Shown here in pieces: positions 34,899-43,591 of a DNA stretch of 64,000 nt. Numbering within the stretch: position 1 is the stretch's first letter; every line of letters begins with the position of its first letter. The DNA comes from Paenarthrobacter sp. DKR-5 (GTDB taxonomy: Bacteria > Actinomycetota > Actinomycetes > Actinomycetales > Micrococcaceae). The stretch is from the NCBI RefSeq assembly GCF_018531425.1, contig NZ_JAHBOI010000003.1, positions 248,001 to 312,000 of the forward strand, read 5' to 3'. The notes beneath the pieces were generated by a model. It saw only the letters and a program-made list of their open reading frames with translations, was not told the DNA's origin and did not search any database. Position numbers and translations under genes: made by a program.

Positions 34899-37588
34899 AC
34901 CCGGAAGGGGAGCATCGCCCGCGCGGACCTGTCCCGGTTGGCCGGGCGGACGCGCTGGACGCTGTCGCCGGCAGCCTGCTCACCGACGGCGTTCTGGGGA
35001 CGCTGGTGATCGGGGACGCGGGGCTGGGCAAGACCGGCCTGGCGCGCGCGGCCCTGGCTGAGCTCGGGCCCAGGCTCAAAGCGTTCCGGATCTCCACCAG
35101 CCGCTCGCTCGCGTCGGTCCCCTTCGGGGCGCTCGCCCCGTTCCTCGACTCGCTGCCCGCTGAGGCACCGCTCTCAGGCTGGCACGTGACCGGCGCCCTG
35201 CTGGAACATCTGCGCGCCGAACTGGCCGACGGCGAGGAAGCCCTCCTGGTGATCGATGACGCGCACGACCTGGACGAAGGAAGTGCCGGCGCCGTCGCCC
35301 AGCTTGTCGCGACCGGGGGAGTGCGCCTGCTTGCCCTCGCGCGGCCGCAGCCCGGGCCCCCGGCCGCTTTGCTCTCGCTGTGGCGGGACGGCCTGCTCGC
35401 GCGCTACGACCTGGCACCGCTGGGCGCTGCGCAGAGCCGGGAACTGTGCGAACAGGTCCTTGGCGGCCCCCTGCTGCGCGCTTCCGCCGCGTTGCTGCAC
35501 CATGCCGCCGGCGGCAACCCGATGTTCCTGCTCGCGTACCTGTCCGAAGCCCGCAGGCTCGGCAGGCTCAGGGAAACCAACGGGGTGTGGATCCTCGTTG
35601 ACCACCGGCCGGCGGTCAACCCTTTCCTGCTCGACCTGGTCCGCGAGCAGCTCCTCCGGCTCGGGGAGGACGAAATCGAGGTCCTCGAGACGGCAGCCCT
35701 GGCCGAGCCGGTCCAGCTCTCGGTGTTGCTGGCCGCCGGCAGCCCCGGCGCTGTCGACAGCCTGGAGGAAGCCGGCCTGATCAAGGTTTCTGCCGGGCCG
35801 GAGCGGCAGGTGGCGCTGCACTGCCCGCTCTATGCCGAGGTGATCCGCCTGCTGGTGCCCGCCGGCCGCAGCCTCGCCCTTCACCGGCAGGTGAGTGCCC
35901 TCATCGACACCGGCACGCTCACCGGCCCCGCGCTCGTGCGCTACGTCGCCTGGTCGCTCGATGGCGGGTCCATCTTGCCTGAAGCCCTCCTGCTCCGCGC
36001 TGCGCGGGAGGCCAACCGGCTCTTTGACACCGGCCTGGCGAAGCGGGCGGCAGGGCTGGTCTGCTCGCCGGAAGGCGCCGCGGCGGCACGGGTCGAGCTT
36101 GCGCGCGCGGACTTCTACCGCGGCGACTGCGCCCAGGCGGCGGCGATGCTGCACGGCCTTCCCTCGACGGCTGCCGATCCTTCCACGATTGAGGCAAGCG
36201 CCCTGCTCGGGCTCCGGGTGGCCCTGCGCGAGGGGACTGATCCCGGCGAGCTCAGGCTGGCCGCAGCGGCTTGGAAGCAGGCCGCGGGCCGGTGCGCCGC
36301 GGCCGGCGACGTGGCGGCGGCCGCGGCAGCGGAATCCGCCGCCGCCGTCTTTGACCTGCAGGCACTCGCGCTGGACGGACGCTACCAGGAGGCTGAAGAA
36401 GGGCTCGAGCGGCTCGTTGCGGGCCCGCACAGCGTGTTCCGGGTTCTTGCCCTGACACTGCTGGCGGAAGGACTGACGTCCGCGGGCCGCTGTGACGCCG
36501 GCGCGGCAGCCAGCGAAAGGGCACTGGAGCTGCTGGGCGAGCACCCCGACCCGGCAGGGCTGGAGGACGAATGCGTCCTCGTCAGCCACGCGTTCTCCTT
36601 GCTGCAGTCCGGGAGATTCAGTGAACTTGATGCGGTGCTGGACGGATACCTGCACCGGGCTCCGCTGAGCCTTGTGTGTTTTGGCGGGACGGTCCAGTTG
36701 CTGGAGGCGCTCGCGGACCTCCGCCGCGGCCTGATGCGTGCCGCGTTGGAGAAACTGGTGGTGGCAGTCGAGGCGCTGCGGTGTTCCGATCTGGCCCAGC
36801 TCGAGCCCTTTGCCGTATCCGCCGCGGCCTACGCGGCATCGCTGCTGGGGCGGCGGGACCTCACCGAGCGCTACACCGCCGGCTTCCTGGAACTGCCGGC
36901 CGCGGGACGCCGGCAACTGCATCTGCTGGCGAGGGCCCACGTGCTGGCGGCCGGGGCTGCGGTGAACAGTGTTTCCCTCACACTCGAAAGCCTGGGCAGG
37001 CTGCGCGAGGAAGCCCTTGGTCACGGCCTGCCGGCAGCCGCGCTGGACATCGCCATGCTGGAGATCCGCCTCGGCGCGCAGGGTGCCTGGGAGGGTCTGG
37101 CGGAACTCTCCAAGCGGCTCGAGGGCCGCTACCAGGGGGTGCTCAACGACTACGCCCATGCCGTCATGGACCGCGACCCCGCGGCACTGCTGCGCACCGG
37201 AGATGACGCCGCCGACGCCGGGTACCCTCTCGTGGCGGCGGAGTGCGCCGCGCACGCGATGCGGTATCTCCAGGCCGGTTCCGTCCGGCGCGAGCTGCGC
37301 GCTGCCTCGCAGCGGTTGCAGCAGTTGCGCCCGGGCCTCGAGGGGATCGCCACCGCATTCCTCGCCCTGCCGCAGGAGACCTCGCGGCTTACCCGCCGCG
37401 AAACGGACATCGCCACGCTTGTGCTCAACGGGGCCGCCAACCGGGAAGTGGCCGAACGCCTCTCGCTTTCCTTGAGGACCGTCGAAGGCCATCTCTACCG
37501 TATCTTCTCCAAGCTGGGCATCAACCGCCGCGAGGATCTGACCGCGTCCCACTTGAATGGCAACCCGGGGATCCCAGGCGCGGCCTAG
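34895..37588 (+). CDS. LAL-type LuxR regulator, array member 6 (B-type)
   Basis: 897 aa, starting in an ATGA overlap. VPVGRADALDAV entry; Walker A GDAGLGKTG (40-48); Walker B LLVIDDAHDLD (117-127), intact; AGGNPMFLL; Ala-rich helical repeats including YVAWSLDGGS; HTH 832-887 (NREVAERLSLSLRTVEGHLYRIF, then SKLGINRRED), followed by a ten-residue tail. The DDAHDLD motif and the NRRE ending match members 2 and 4. It is the last of the array and converges with the APS kinase gene 49 bp further on; no strong hairpin was found in that gap. Confidence 0.9.
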   Translation: MNPEGEHRPRGPVPVGRADALDAVAGSLLTDGVLGTLVIGDAGLGKTGLARAALAELGPRLKAFRISTSRSLASVPFGALAPFLDSLPAEAPLSGWHVTGALLEHLRAELADGEEALLVIDDAHDLDEGSAGAVAQLVATGGVRLLALARPQPGPPAALLSLWRDGLLARYDLAPLGAAQSRELCEQVLGGPLLRASAALLHHAAGGNPMFLLAYLSEARRLGRLRETNGVWILVDHRPAVNPFLLDLVREQLLRLGEDEIEVLETAALAEPVQLSVLLAAGSPGAVDSLEEAGLIKVSAGPERQVALHCPLYAEVIRLLVPAGRSLALHRQVSALIDTGTLTGPALVRYVAWSLDGGSILPEALLLRAAREANRLFDTGLAKRAAGLVCSPEGAAAARVELARADFYRGDCAQAAAMLHGLPSTAADPSTIEASALLGLRVALREGTDPGELRLAAAAWKQAAGRCAAAGDVAAAAAAESAAAVFDLQALALDGRYQEAEEGLERLVAGPHSVFRVLALTLLAEGLTSAGRCDAGAAASERALELLGEHPDPAGLEDECVLVSHAFSLLQSGRFSELDAVLDGYLHRAPLSLVCFGGTVQLLEALADLRRGLMRAALEKLVVAVEALRCSDLAQLEPFAVSAAAYAASLLGRRDLTERYTAGFLELPAAGRRQLHLLARAHVLAAGAAVNSVSLTLESLGRLREEALGHGLPAAALDIAMLEIRLGAQGAWEGLAELSKRLEGRYQGVLNDYAHAVMDRDPAALLRTGDDAADAGYPLVAAECAAHAMRYLQAGSVRRELRAASQRLQQLRPGLEGIATAFLALPQETSRLTRRETDIATLVLNGAANREVAERLSLSLRTVEGHLYRIFSKLGINRREDLTASHLNGNPGIPGAA

Positions 37589-37637
37589 TCGTCTTCCCTC
37601 CGGGGCGCCGCTGCTGCCCCCGCGCCGCTGGCCCGAG

Positions 37638-38936
37638 CTAAGCTCTGGAGCGCCGCGCCAGCAGCGCCAGGACCGCATCCACCGCGGCGTCTACCGGCAT
37701 GGAGGCCGTATCGAGCATCAGGTCGGCATCCGTCGGAACCTCGTAGGGAGCATCGATTCCCGTGAAGCTGGTGAGCAGGCCCGCCCGGGCTTTGGCGTAG
37801 AGGCCCTTGCGGTCCCGTCCCTCGCACACCTCTAGAGGGGTAGAGACATGCACCAACACGAAGGTCCCGCTGTCTTCGGCCATCAGCCGGGCCTGCGCCC
37901 TGGTCGCCTCGTGAGGGGCGATCGGTGCGCAGATGGCAATTCCCCCGGAACGCGCGACGGCAGCTGCCACCCAGGCGATACGGCGCACGTTGAGGTCTCT
38001 GTCCGCCGGCGAGAAGCCCAGCTCGGAGGAGAGCAGACGGCGCACGTCGTCGCCGTCGAGCAAAATGACCGCGCGCGGGTCGGCGTCTTGCAAACGCTCT
38101 GCAAGGGCGCGGGCGACGGTCGATTTGCCGGCGCCGGACAACCCGGTGAAGAAAACGACGAGCCCCTCGGCCCGCTGCAGGCGGGATGCCTCCCGGCCCC
38201 GGCTACCCCAGGCGGGACCGGACCCGGCACCGGCGTCCGTGGCAGGGCTGAACTCAAGCACCGTGCGGCCGCCGAGACGCTCCAACGCGTAACGGGTAAG
38301 CCCTCCGTCCGGCTGCGGGCCGCGCGGGTCCACAGGTTCGACCAGCAAGCCCACGCGGGCGCCTGGCACTTCCGCCGCGCAGCGCTGCAGGGCGGCCAGC
38401 AGCCCGGACGCGGCGTTGCCTCCCGGCCGCTGGCTCGGCACGACGGCCACCAGCAGCAGCGTGGCGCCGGCGGCCGACGTGAGGGCGGCCGCCATGGCGG
38501 CGGCGGAGGGTTCCGCGCGGAACGCCGCGACGACGAGCGGTCCGCCGTTTTCCGCGGCGACCGGCCGGGTCAGGCGCAGGGTTCGCGCCGGCGGGTGTTC
38601 GGCGGGCTGCAAGGGACTCAGCGGCCCGGCGAGGAAAAGGGTGTCCGGACCGCCAGGGGCGCTGGTCCGCACCGCCAGGGCCGCGAGCGGCGTGCCGTCG
38701 GCGTCGGTCAGTTCGAGCGCGCCGTGGCGCAGTGCCTCAGCGGCCAGCGGCAGCGGTACCTCGAGGGTGAACCGTGCCGGCCAGCCCGCCGGCGTCTGCG
38801 CTGGCAGGCAGTAACCGTCCGCAGGGGAGTACAGGCCGCCGAGCAGCAGTTCCAGCTCGTCGAGGGCAGCCGGCTGCAGGGCCAGCGCCGGACGCAGCAG
38901 CGCCAACGGCTCCGAGGCGGGACCGGGTGAGCTCAT
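37638..38936 (-). CDS. cysC: APS kinase with degenerate ATP-sulfurylase-like N-terminal domain
   Basis: 432 aa from the ATG at 38936, which overlaps the upstream TauE stop as ATGA; the open frame continues upstream but only through the permease gene. Residues about 255-432 are a complete adenylylsulfate kinase: P-loop GLSGAGKST (265-273), LDGDDVRRLLSSELGFS, DRDLNVRRIAWVA and GLYAKARAG. It phosphorylates APS to PAPS. Residues 1-240 resemble the ATP-sulfurylase N-terminal domain (ELELLLGGLYSPADGYC), but the QTRNP and HxGH nucleotide-binding motifs are absent, so this half is probably structural. ATP sulfurylase activity would come from CysDN, encoded at 42680-44838. The gene feeds sulfotransferases of the polysaccharide locus. 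Confidence 0.9.
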   Translation of the reverse strand: MSSPGPASEPLALLRPALALQPAALDELELLLGGLYSPADGYCLPAQTPAGWPARFTLEVPLPLAAEALRHGALELTDADGTPLAALAVRTSAPGGPDTLFLAGPLSPLQPAEHPPARTLRLTRPVAAENGGPLVVAAFRAEPSAAAMAAALTSAAGATLLLVAVVPSQRPGGNAASGLLAALQRCAAEVPGARVGLLVEPVDPRGPQPDGGLTRYALERLGGRTVLEFSPATDAGAGSGPAWGSRGREASRLQRAEGLVVFFTGLSGAGKSTVARALAERLQDADPRAVILLDGDDVRRLLSSELGFSPADRDLNVRRIAWVAAAVARSGGIAICAPIAPHEATRAQARLMAEDSGTFVLVHVSTPLEVCEGRDRKGLYAKARAGLLTSFTGIDAPYEVPTDADLMLDTASMPVDAAVDAVLALLARRSRA

Positions 38937-39898
38937 GAGTCCGCTCCCGTCCGCGGAGCGGCCGCCACCCGCAGGGGCAGCAGACGCGGCAGGAGTCGCC
39001 CGGCCAGGGCAGGGAAGCCAAGGCGGCGGCGAAGCTGCATCCAGACCGGCGTCCCCACCAGCAGCGCGGCAAGCAGCACCAGCACCGTCGAAAGGTTGCC
39101 GACGCCGAGCATTTTCAGCGCAGACGCCAGCAGGACGAGGGCCAGCGCGCGCCGCACGAAGCCGCCCGGCATCCGAGCCGAGAGCTGGGCGCCGAGGAAG
39201 ACTCCGGGAATGCCGCCGATCACTAACGGCACGGTGACAGCGAGGTTCAGGTCGCCAAACAGGGCATGCCCGGCGGCGGCGGAGGCCACCAGCGGAACCG
39301 CCTGCAGGAGATCGGTGCCGACCAGCTGGCCGGCCTTGAGCCCCGGGTAGAGCAGCATCAACCCGATGATCATGATCGACCCGGACCCCACGGAGGTGAG
39401 GCCGACAAAAGCGCCTCCAAGCACGCCCAGCAGGACCGTGGGCAGGCGGCGCACGGCGGCCGCGGGCCGGCACAGGCGGTGCCGCGGGACGCTTCCGTCG
39501 CGCCGACGTGCCCTGTCGGCCAGGCGCAGGTACGCCCGGACGGCCAGCAGCACCACCGTCAGCAGCAGGGCTGCTCCAAGCCCCGCCTGGATCAGCTCCT
39601 GCACCGCCTCTCCCGGCGCGGCCAGTTTGAGAAGCAGCACGGCCGAAAAAGCGGAGGGAACCGAACCCAGGGCCAGCCATTTGACGAGGCCGAGGTTCAC
39701 CGTGCCGTGGCGCAGATGCACGGCGGACCCCACGGGCTTCATCACGGCGCTTGCCAGCAGGTCACTGGACACCGCGCTGAGCGGCGGGACGCCAAAGAAG
39801 AGGACGAGGACCGGTGTCATGAGCGCGCCACCTCCCATGCCGGTCAAACCGACGACGATCCCGACTCCGAAGGCTGCCAGACCCATGGTGAGCTCCAT
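38933..39898 (-). CDS. TauE/SafE family permease (sulfite/sulfate or organosulfonate)
   Basis: 321 aa from the ATG at 39898, chosen because MELTMGLAAFGVGI starts directly at the first membrane helix; the frame opens to 40192 through non-conserved sequence. The family hallmark is the repeated GxxVGLTGMGGGALMTP (near 15-30) and VGLTSVGSGSIMIIGL (near 165-180), with about eight hydrophobic segments. TauE/SafE proteins move sulfite, sulfonates or other small anions. Its 4-bp overlap with cysC and position beside the sulfation genes suggest supply or export of a sulfur anion for PAPS synthesis; direction of transport is not predictable. Confidence 0.85.
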   Translation of the reverse strand: MELTMGLAAFGVGIVVGLTGMGGGALMTPVLVLFFGVPPLSAVSSDLLASAVMKPVGSAVHLRHGTVNLGLVKWLALGSVPSAFSAVLLLKLAAPGEAVQELIQAGLGAALLLTVVLLAVRAYLRLADRARRRDGSVPRHRLCRPAAAVRRLPTVLLGVLGGAFVGLTSVGSGSIMIIGLMLLYPGLKAGQLVGTDLLQAVPLVASAAAGHALFGDLNLAVTVPLVIGGIPGVFLGAQLSARMPGGFVRRALALVLLASALKMLGVGNLSTVLVLLAALLVGTPVWMQLRRRLGFPALAGRLLPRLLPLRVAAAPRTGADS

Positions 39899-40138
39899 GG
39901 GCGCGAGTCTGCCACGGCCGGACATCATGGCACAGCGTAATCGGCAGCCCCGCGACAGGGCGGCGGCCCGCGAACAAGTAGGCACCCGCATCCGTGCAGG
40001 AGCCGGGCAAGTAGCCGCTGCGGGAAAGTGGAGAGTCGGCGCCGGGAAGTCGGGTAGCACCCACTCACGCGCCGGACTTTTCCGGATCCTACGCTCCTTG
40101 TATTGAGTCCATACGACGGTAAGAAACGGATCTCCCCG
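39899..40138. promoter_or_regulatory. Divergent promoter region of the sulfur/EPS genes with two CAAGTAG sites
   Basis: About 240 bases between the TauE-cysC pair and the plus-strand EPS operon. CAAGTAG occurs at 39975-39981 and 40008-40014, 33 bp apart (about three helical turns), which would place two bound proteins on the same face. The same heptamer occurs upstream of array pair 3 and, on the other strand, in the second divergent EPS region at 54091-54097. No definite -35/-10 was identified; CTTGTATTGA near 40098 is the most AT-rich candidate. Confidence 0.4.
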
Positions 40139-40321
40139 ATGAGTGATGAAGCCACACCTCGAATGTTGACCAATGCCGCAGCAGTGCTGCACGCCTGGCG
40201 CTTCGGCGGCCAGGCCCCCCGTACGGGACCGGCGACGGTGGAGTCTTCTGAGACCGAGACTTCCCCCCCAGCCGTCGCCGGCCCCTCCTTCTCCGCCTTC
40301 CGCCCCGGTGACCAGCGATGA
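40139..40321 (+). CDS. Small ORF coupled to the initiating sugar transferase gene
   Basis: 60 aa, MSDEATPRMLTNAAAVLHAW to start, then a Pro/Ser/Thr/Glu-rich tail ending FRPGDQR. The stop overlaps the ATG of the downstream gene (ATGA at 40318), and the sugar transferase has only a weak ribosome-binding site of its own, both of which argue that this ORF is translated. No signal peptide, membrane segment or known domain is seen. It may be a small EPS-associated protein or merely a coupling ORF. Confidence 0.45.
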   Translation: MSDEATPRMLTNAAAVLHAWRFGGQAPRTGPATVESSETETSPPAVAGPSFSAFRPGDQR

Positions 40322-41844
40322 CCGGACTGGAGGCGACGGTCGGAGCCCGGCTCGAACGCCCGGTCATCGGCTTCGCGCCGGCCCGGTCCCGGACCAGCCG
40401 GCGGACAGCGGTCAAGCCCGGGCTCGCCTGGGCCTGGCGCTACCGGCGGCTGCTGGGCTTCAGCGACGCCGTAGTCCTGATCGCTGCGGTGGCCACGGCC
40501 CAAGTGGGCCGCTTCGGTCTCCACGAGCTCGATGCGCCCGTCAGAGGGTGGGGCATCGCATACCCGGTGATGTCGGTGGTCATCGCCGCAGTCTGGATGC
40601 TTGCCCTCGGCGCCTACCGCAGCCGGGACATCCGCGTCGTGGGCATCGGGTCGGACGAGTACAAACGGGTGGTCAACGCCACCGTCACCGTCCTCGGGGT
40701 GCTCGGCATCGTGTGCCTGGTCTTCAAGGTCGACGTCGCGCGGGGCTTCTTTGCCTTGGCATTCCCGCTAGGGGTGTCGGGCTTGCTCGGTTCACGTTGG
40801 GCGCTACGCCAGTGGCTCACCCGCCAGCGGGTGAAAGGCCACTACCTTTCCCGCGTGATCGTGCTCGGAAACCGCAAGGACGCCGCGTACGTGATCAACC
40901 AGATCGACAAGAAATCCGGAGCCGCCTATGAGGTGGTGGGTGCGGCGCTGCCGGCCGGTGACCCGAGACTGAGCCTGGCCGTGGGAGCTCGGCAGGTCCC
41001 GGTCGTCTGCACTGCCCACTCGGTCATCGACGCCGTGCGCACCACGGGGGTCGATGCCGTCATCGTGGCAGGCCCGCTCAAGGGCGGCAGCTCGTATATC
41101 CGCAAACTTGGCTGGCTTCTGGAGGAGACCGGCACCGAACTGGTCCTGGCAACCGGCCTGACCAACGTTGCCGGCCCGCGCATCCATTCCCGACCGGTGG
41201 AAGGCCTGCCGCTGATGCACGTGGAGTTGCCGCAGTACTCCGGGGCGAAGCACGCCTTGAAGCGTCTGACCGACATCGTGCTCTCCGGCGTCGCGCTCGT
41301 CGCGCTGGCCCCGCTGTTCCTTGTCCTGGCCATAATGGTCAAACGCGACAGCCCCGGGCCTGTGCTCTTCCGGCAGGAACGCGTGGGCCGCGACGGCGAG
41401 CCCTTCCGGATGCTGAAGTTCCGCTCCATGGTGGACCACGCAGAAGACAACCTCGCGGGCCTGCTGGCGCAGAACGAAGGCGCGGGGGTGCTGTTCAAGA
41501 TGCGCGACGATCCCCGGGTGACCAAGGTCGGCACCTGGATGCGGCGGTACTCCCTCGACGAACTGCCGCAGCTGTGGAATGTGCTGGTCGGCGACATGAG
41601 CCTGGTCGGGCCGCGGCCGCCACTGCAGCGCGAGGTGGACGGATACAAGAGCCATGTGCACCGCAGGCTCTACATCAAGCCGGGCCTGACAGGCCTCTGG
41701 CAGACGAGCGGCCGCTCCGAACTGAGCTGGCGCGAGAGCGTCCGGCTTGACCTGTACTACGTCGAAAACTGGTCCCTGACCGGCGACATCATGATCATGT
41801 GGCGCACCGCCAGAATGCTCACGAACCCCGTCGGCGCCTACTAG
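40318..41844 (+). CDS. Undecaprenyl-phosphate sugar-phosphate transferase (WbaP/CpsE type)
   Basis: 508 aa, first major gene of the EPS operon. N-terminal membrane helices (about 40-165), a central soluble Rossmann-like domain (VIVLGNRKDAAYVINQI, about 178), and a C-terminal transferase domain: KRLTDIVLSGVALVALAP, LFRQERVGRDGEPFRMLKF, YSLDELPQLWNVLVGDMSLV with GPRPPL, and KPGLTGLWQTSGRS. This is the polyisoprenyl-phosphate hexose-1-phosphate transferase family, which puts the first sugar of a repeat unit on undecaprenyl phosphate. It therefore starts the polymer made by the locus. Which sugar (glucose or galactose usually) cannot be told. Confidence 0.93.
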   Translation: MTGLEATVGARLERPVIGFAPARSRTSRRTAVKPGLAWAWRYRRLLGFSDAVVLIAAVATAQVGRFGLHELDAPVRGWGIAYPVMSVVIAAVWMLALGAYRSRDIRVVGIGSDEYKRVVNATVTVLGVLGIVCLVFKVDVARGFFALAFPLGVSGLLGSRWALRQWLTRQRVKGHYLSRVIVLGNRKDAAYVINQIDKKSGAAYEVVGAALPAGDPRLSLAVGARQVPVVCTAHSVIDAVRTTGVDAVIVAGPLKGGSSYIRKLGWLLEETGTELVLATGLTNVAGPRIHSRPVEGLPLMHVELPQYSGAKHALKRLTDIVLSGVALVALAPLFLVLAIMVKRDSPGPVLFRQERVGRDGEPFRMLKFRSMVDHAEDNLAGLLAQNEGAGVLFKMRDDPRVTKVGTWMRRYSLDELPQLWNVLVGDMSLVGPRPPLQREVDGYKSHVHRRLYIKPGLTGLWQTSGRSELSWRESVRLDLYYVENWSLTGDIMIMWRTARMLTNPVGAY

Positions 41845-41856
41845 GAACGGAAAGCA

Positions 41857-42678
41857 ATGATCCTCCTGAACAGACTGGGCACGCTCGCCGCAGGCGGCCT
41901 GACCGACCAGCAGCTCGCCGAGGCTCTCGCCCGCAAGGCCGGGGAGAGCCTGCTCAAGATCCAGTCCGCCGTCCTGCGGGCCGGCGAGGGCCGCGAGCCG
42001 GCCGGTCTCGGAGCGGAGGGGGACAGGAAATCGCAGGAATACCTGCGCAAGGCCCTGGCCCGGACCCGGCCGCAGGATTCGGTGCTTTCTGAGGAAGCCG
42101 CGGACGACCCGAGGCGGCTGTCCGCGAAACGCGTCTGGATCATTGACCCATTGGATGGAACGCGCGAGTTTTCCGAAGGCCGCCGCGACTGGGGGGTGCA
42201 TGTGGCCCTGTGGTCAGGCGGCAACCTTACAGCCGGGGCGGTGGCACTGCCCCGGCTGGGGCTGGTGTGCGGAGCACCCGCCCAGCCGCCGGCGCGGTCC
42301 ACGGGCCGGAAGATCCGGCTGGCGGTGTCACGGAGCCGGCCGCCGCGCATCGCCGAGACCGTGGCCGCGCACCTCGGCGCCGAGTTGATCCCGATGGGCT
42401 CTGCCGGATACAAAGTCTGCGCGGTCGCCAGCGGAGAGGTCGACGGCTACCTGCACGACGGCGGCCAGTACGAATGGGACTCCGCGGCGCCTGTGGTCGT
42501 GGCCCGCTCCGCGGGGCTGCACGTGAGCCGGCTCGACGGCACTGCGCCGCGGTACAACCAGCCGGATCCGTACCTGCCGGACCTGCTGGTCTGCCGCCCG
42601 GAACTGCGCGACAGGTTGCTGGAAACCATCAAGAGGGCCCGGCTCAGCGAAGCCGCAGCCCGGAAGACGGGAGACTGA
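41857..42678 (+). CDS. cysQ: CysQ-like 3'(2'),5'-bisphosphate nucleotidase
   Basis: 273 aa, GGAAAG before the ATG, 12 bp after the sugar transferase. Inositol-monophosphatase superfamily signatures: SEEAADD, the metal site WIIDPLDGTREF and QYEWDSAAPVVVAR. EFSEGRRDWGVHVAL is typical of CysQ-type enzymes. It would dephosphorylate PAP, the product of sulfotransferases, preventing product inhibition. Placement directly upstream of cysDN and in the same operon as sulfotransferase-like genes supports this over an inositol role. Confidence 0.88.
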   Translation: MILLNRLGTLAAGGLTDQQLAEALARKAGESLLKIQSAVLRAGEGREPAGLGAEGDRKSQEYLRKALARTRPQDSVLSEEAADDPRRLSAKRVWIIDPLDGTREFSEGRRDWGVHVALWSGGNLTAGAVALPRLGLVCGAPAQPPARSTGRKIRLAVSRSRPPRIAETVAAHLGAELIPMGSAGYKVCAVASGEVDGYLHDGGQYEWDSAAPVVVARSAGLHVSRLDGTAPRYNQPDPYLPDLLVCRPELRDRLLETIKRARLSEAAARKTGD

Positions 42679-42679
42679 G

Positions 42680-43591
42680 ATGGCGGAGACGACCCGGGGC
42701 ACGCTGTCCCACCTGAAGGTGCTCGAGTCCGAGGCGATCTATATCATCCGCGAAGTCGCCGCGGAGGTGGAACGGCCGGCCCTGATGTTCTCGGGGGGCA
42801 AGGACTCGATCGTCATGCTCCATCTGGCGCGCAAGGCCTTCGCCCCCGCCGGGATACCCTTCCAGGTACTCCACATCGACACCGGGCACAATTTCCCGGA
42901 GGTGCTCGACTTCCGCGACCGCGTGGTGGCCGACCTTGGGCTGAATCTCGTGGTCGGCTCCGTGCAGGAGGCGATCGACCGCGGCGTCGTCCGGGAGGAA
43001 CCCAACGGCTCCCGCAACAGGATCCAGACCCCCGTCCTGCTGGAGACAGCGGACAAGCACGGATTCAACGCGCTGCTCGGGGGCGCCCGCCGCGACGAAG
43101 AGAAATCACGGGCCAAGGAACGGGTGTTCTCGTTCCGTGACGAGTTCGGCCAGTGGGACCCGAAACGGCAGCGGCCCGAACTGTGGAACCTCTACAACGC
43201 CAAGGTGCGCGTCGGCGAAAGCATGCGGGTGTTCCCGCTGTCGAACTGGACCGAACTGGACATCTGGAAATACATCGCGGCCGAGGGCATCGAGGTGCCG
43301 GACCTCTACTACGCGCAGCGCCGGGAAGTCTTCGAACGCCACGGCATGCTGTTCGCCGTCAACGACCTCTGTCGGCCCGCCGACGGGGAGAAGACGTTCG
43401 TGGAGTCCGTGCGTTACCGCACGGTCGGCGATGCCACGCTCACCGCCGCTGTCCGTTCCGAGGCCACCACCGTCGACCTCGTCCTGGCCGAGATCGCTTC
43501 CACCACGGTCACCGAACGCGGAGCAACCCGCGGCGATGACCGGGTGAGCGAGGCCGCCATGGAAGACAGGAAGAAAGAAGGCTACTTCTGA
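42680..43591 (+). CDS. cysD: Sulfate adenylyltransferase subunit 2
   Basis: 303 aa, GGGAGA upstream, one base after the cysQ stop. Adenine-nucleotide alpha-hydrolase fold: PP-loop FSGGKDSIVMLHLARKAF (37-54), HIDTGHNFPEV, GGARRDEEKSRAKER and VFPLSNWTELDIWKYI. The C-terminus ends in the conserved DRKKEGYF. With CysN it makes APS from sulfate and ATP. No cysH or sulfite reductase is nearby, unlike assimilatory cys operons. The stop overlaps the cysN start by one base (TGATG). Confidence 0.96.
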   Translation: MAETTRGTLSHLKVLESEAIYIIREVAAEVERPALMFSGGKDSIVMLHLARKAFAPAGIPFQVLHIDTGHNFPEVLDFRDRVVADLGLNLVVGSVQEAIDRGVVREEPNGSRNRIQTPVLLETADKHGFNALLGGARRDEEKSRAKERVFSFRDEFGQWDPKRQRPELWNLYNAKVRVGESMRVFPLSNWTELDIWKYIAAEGIEVPDLYYAQRREVFERHGMLFAVNDLCRPADGEKTFVESVRYRTVGDATLTAAVRSEATTVDLVLAEIASTTVTERGATRGDDRVSEAAMEDRKKEGYF

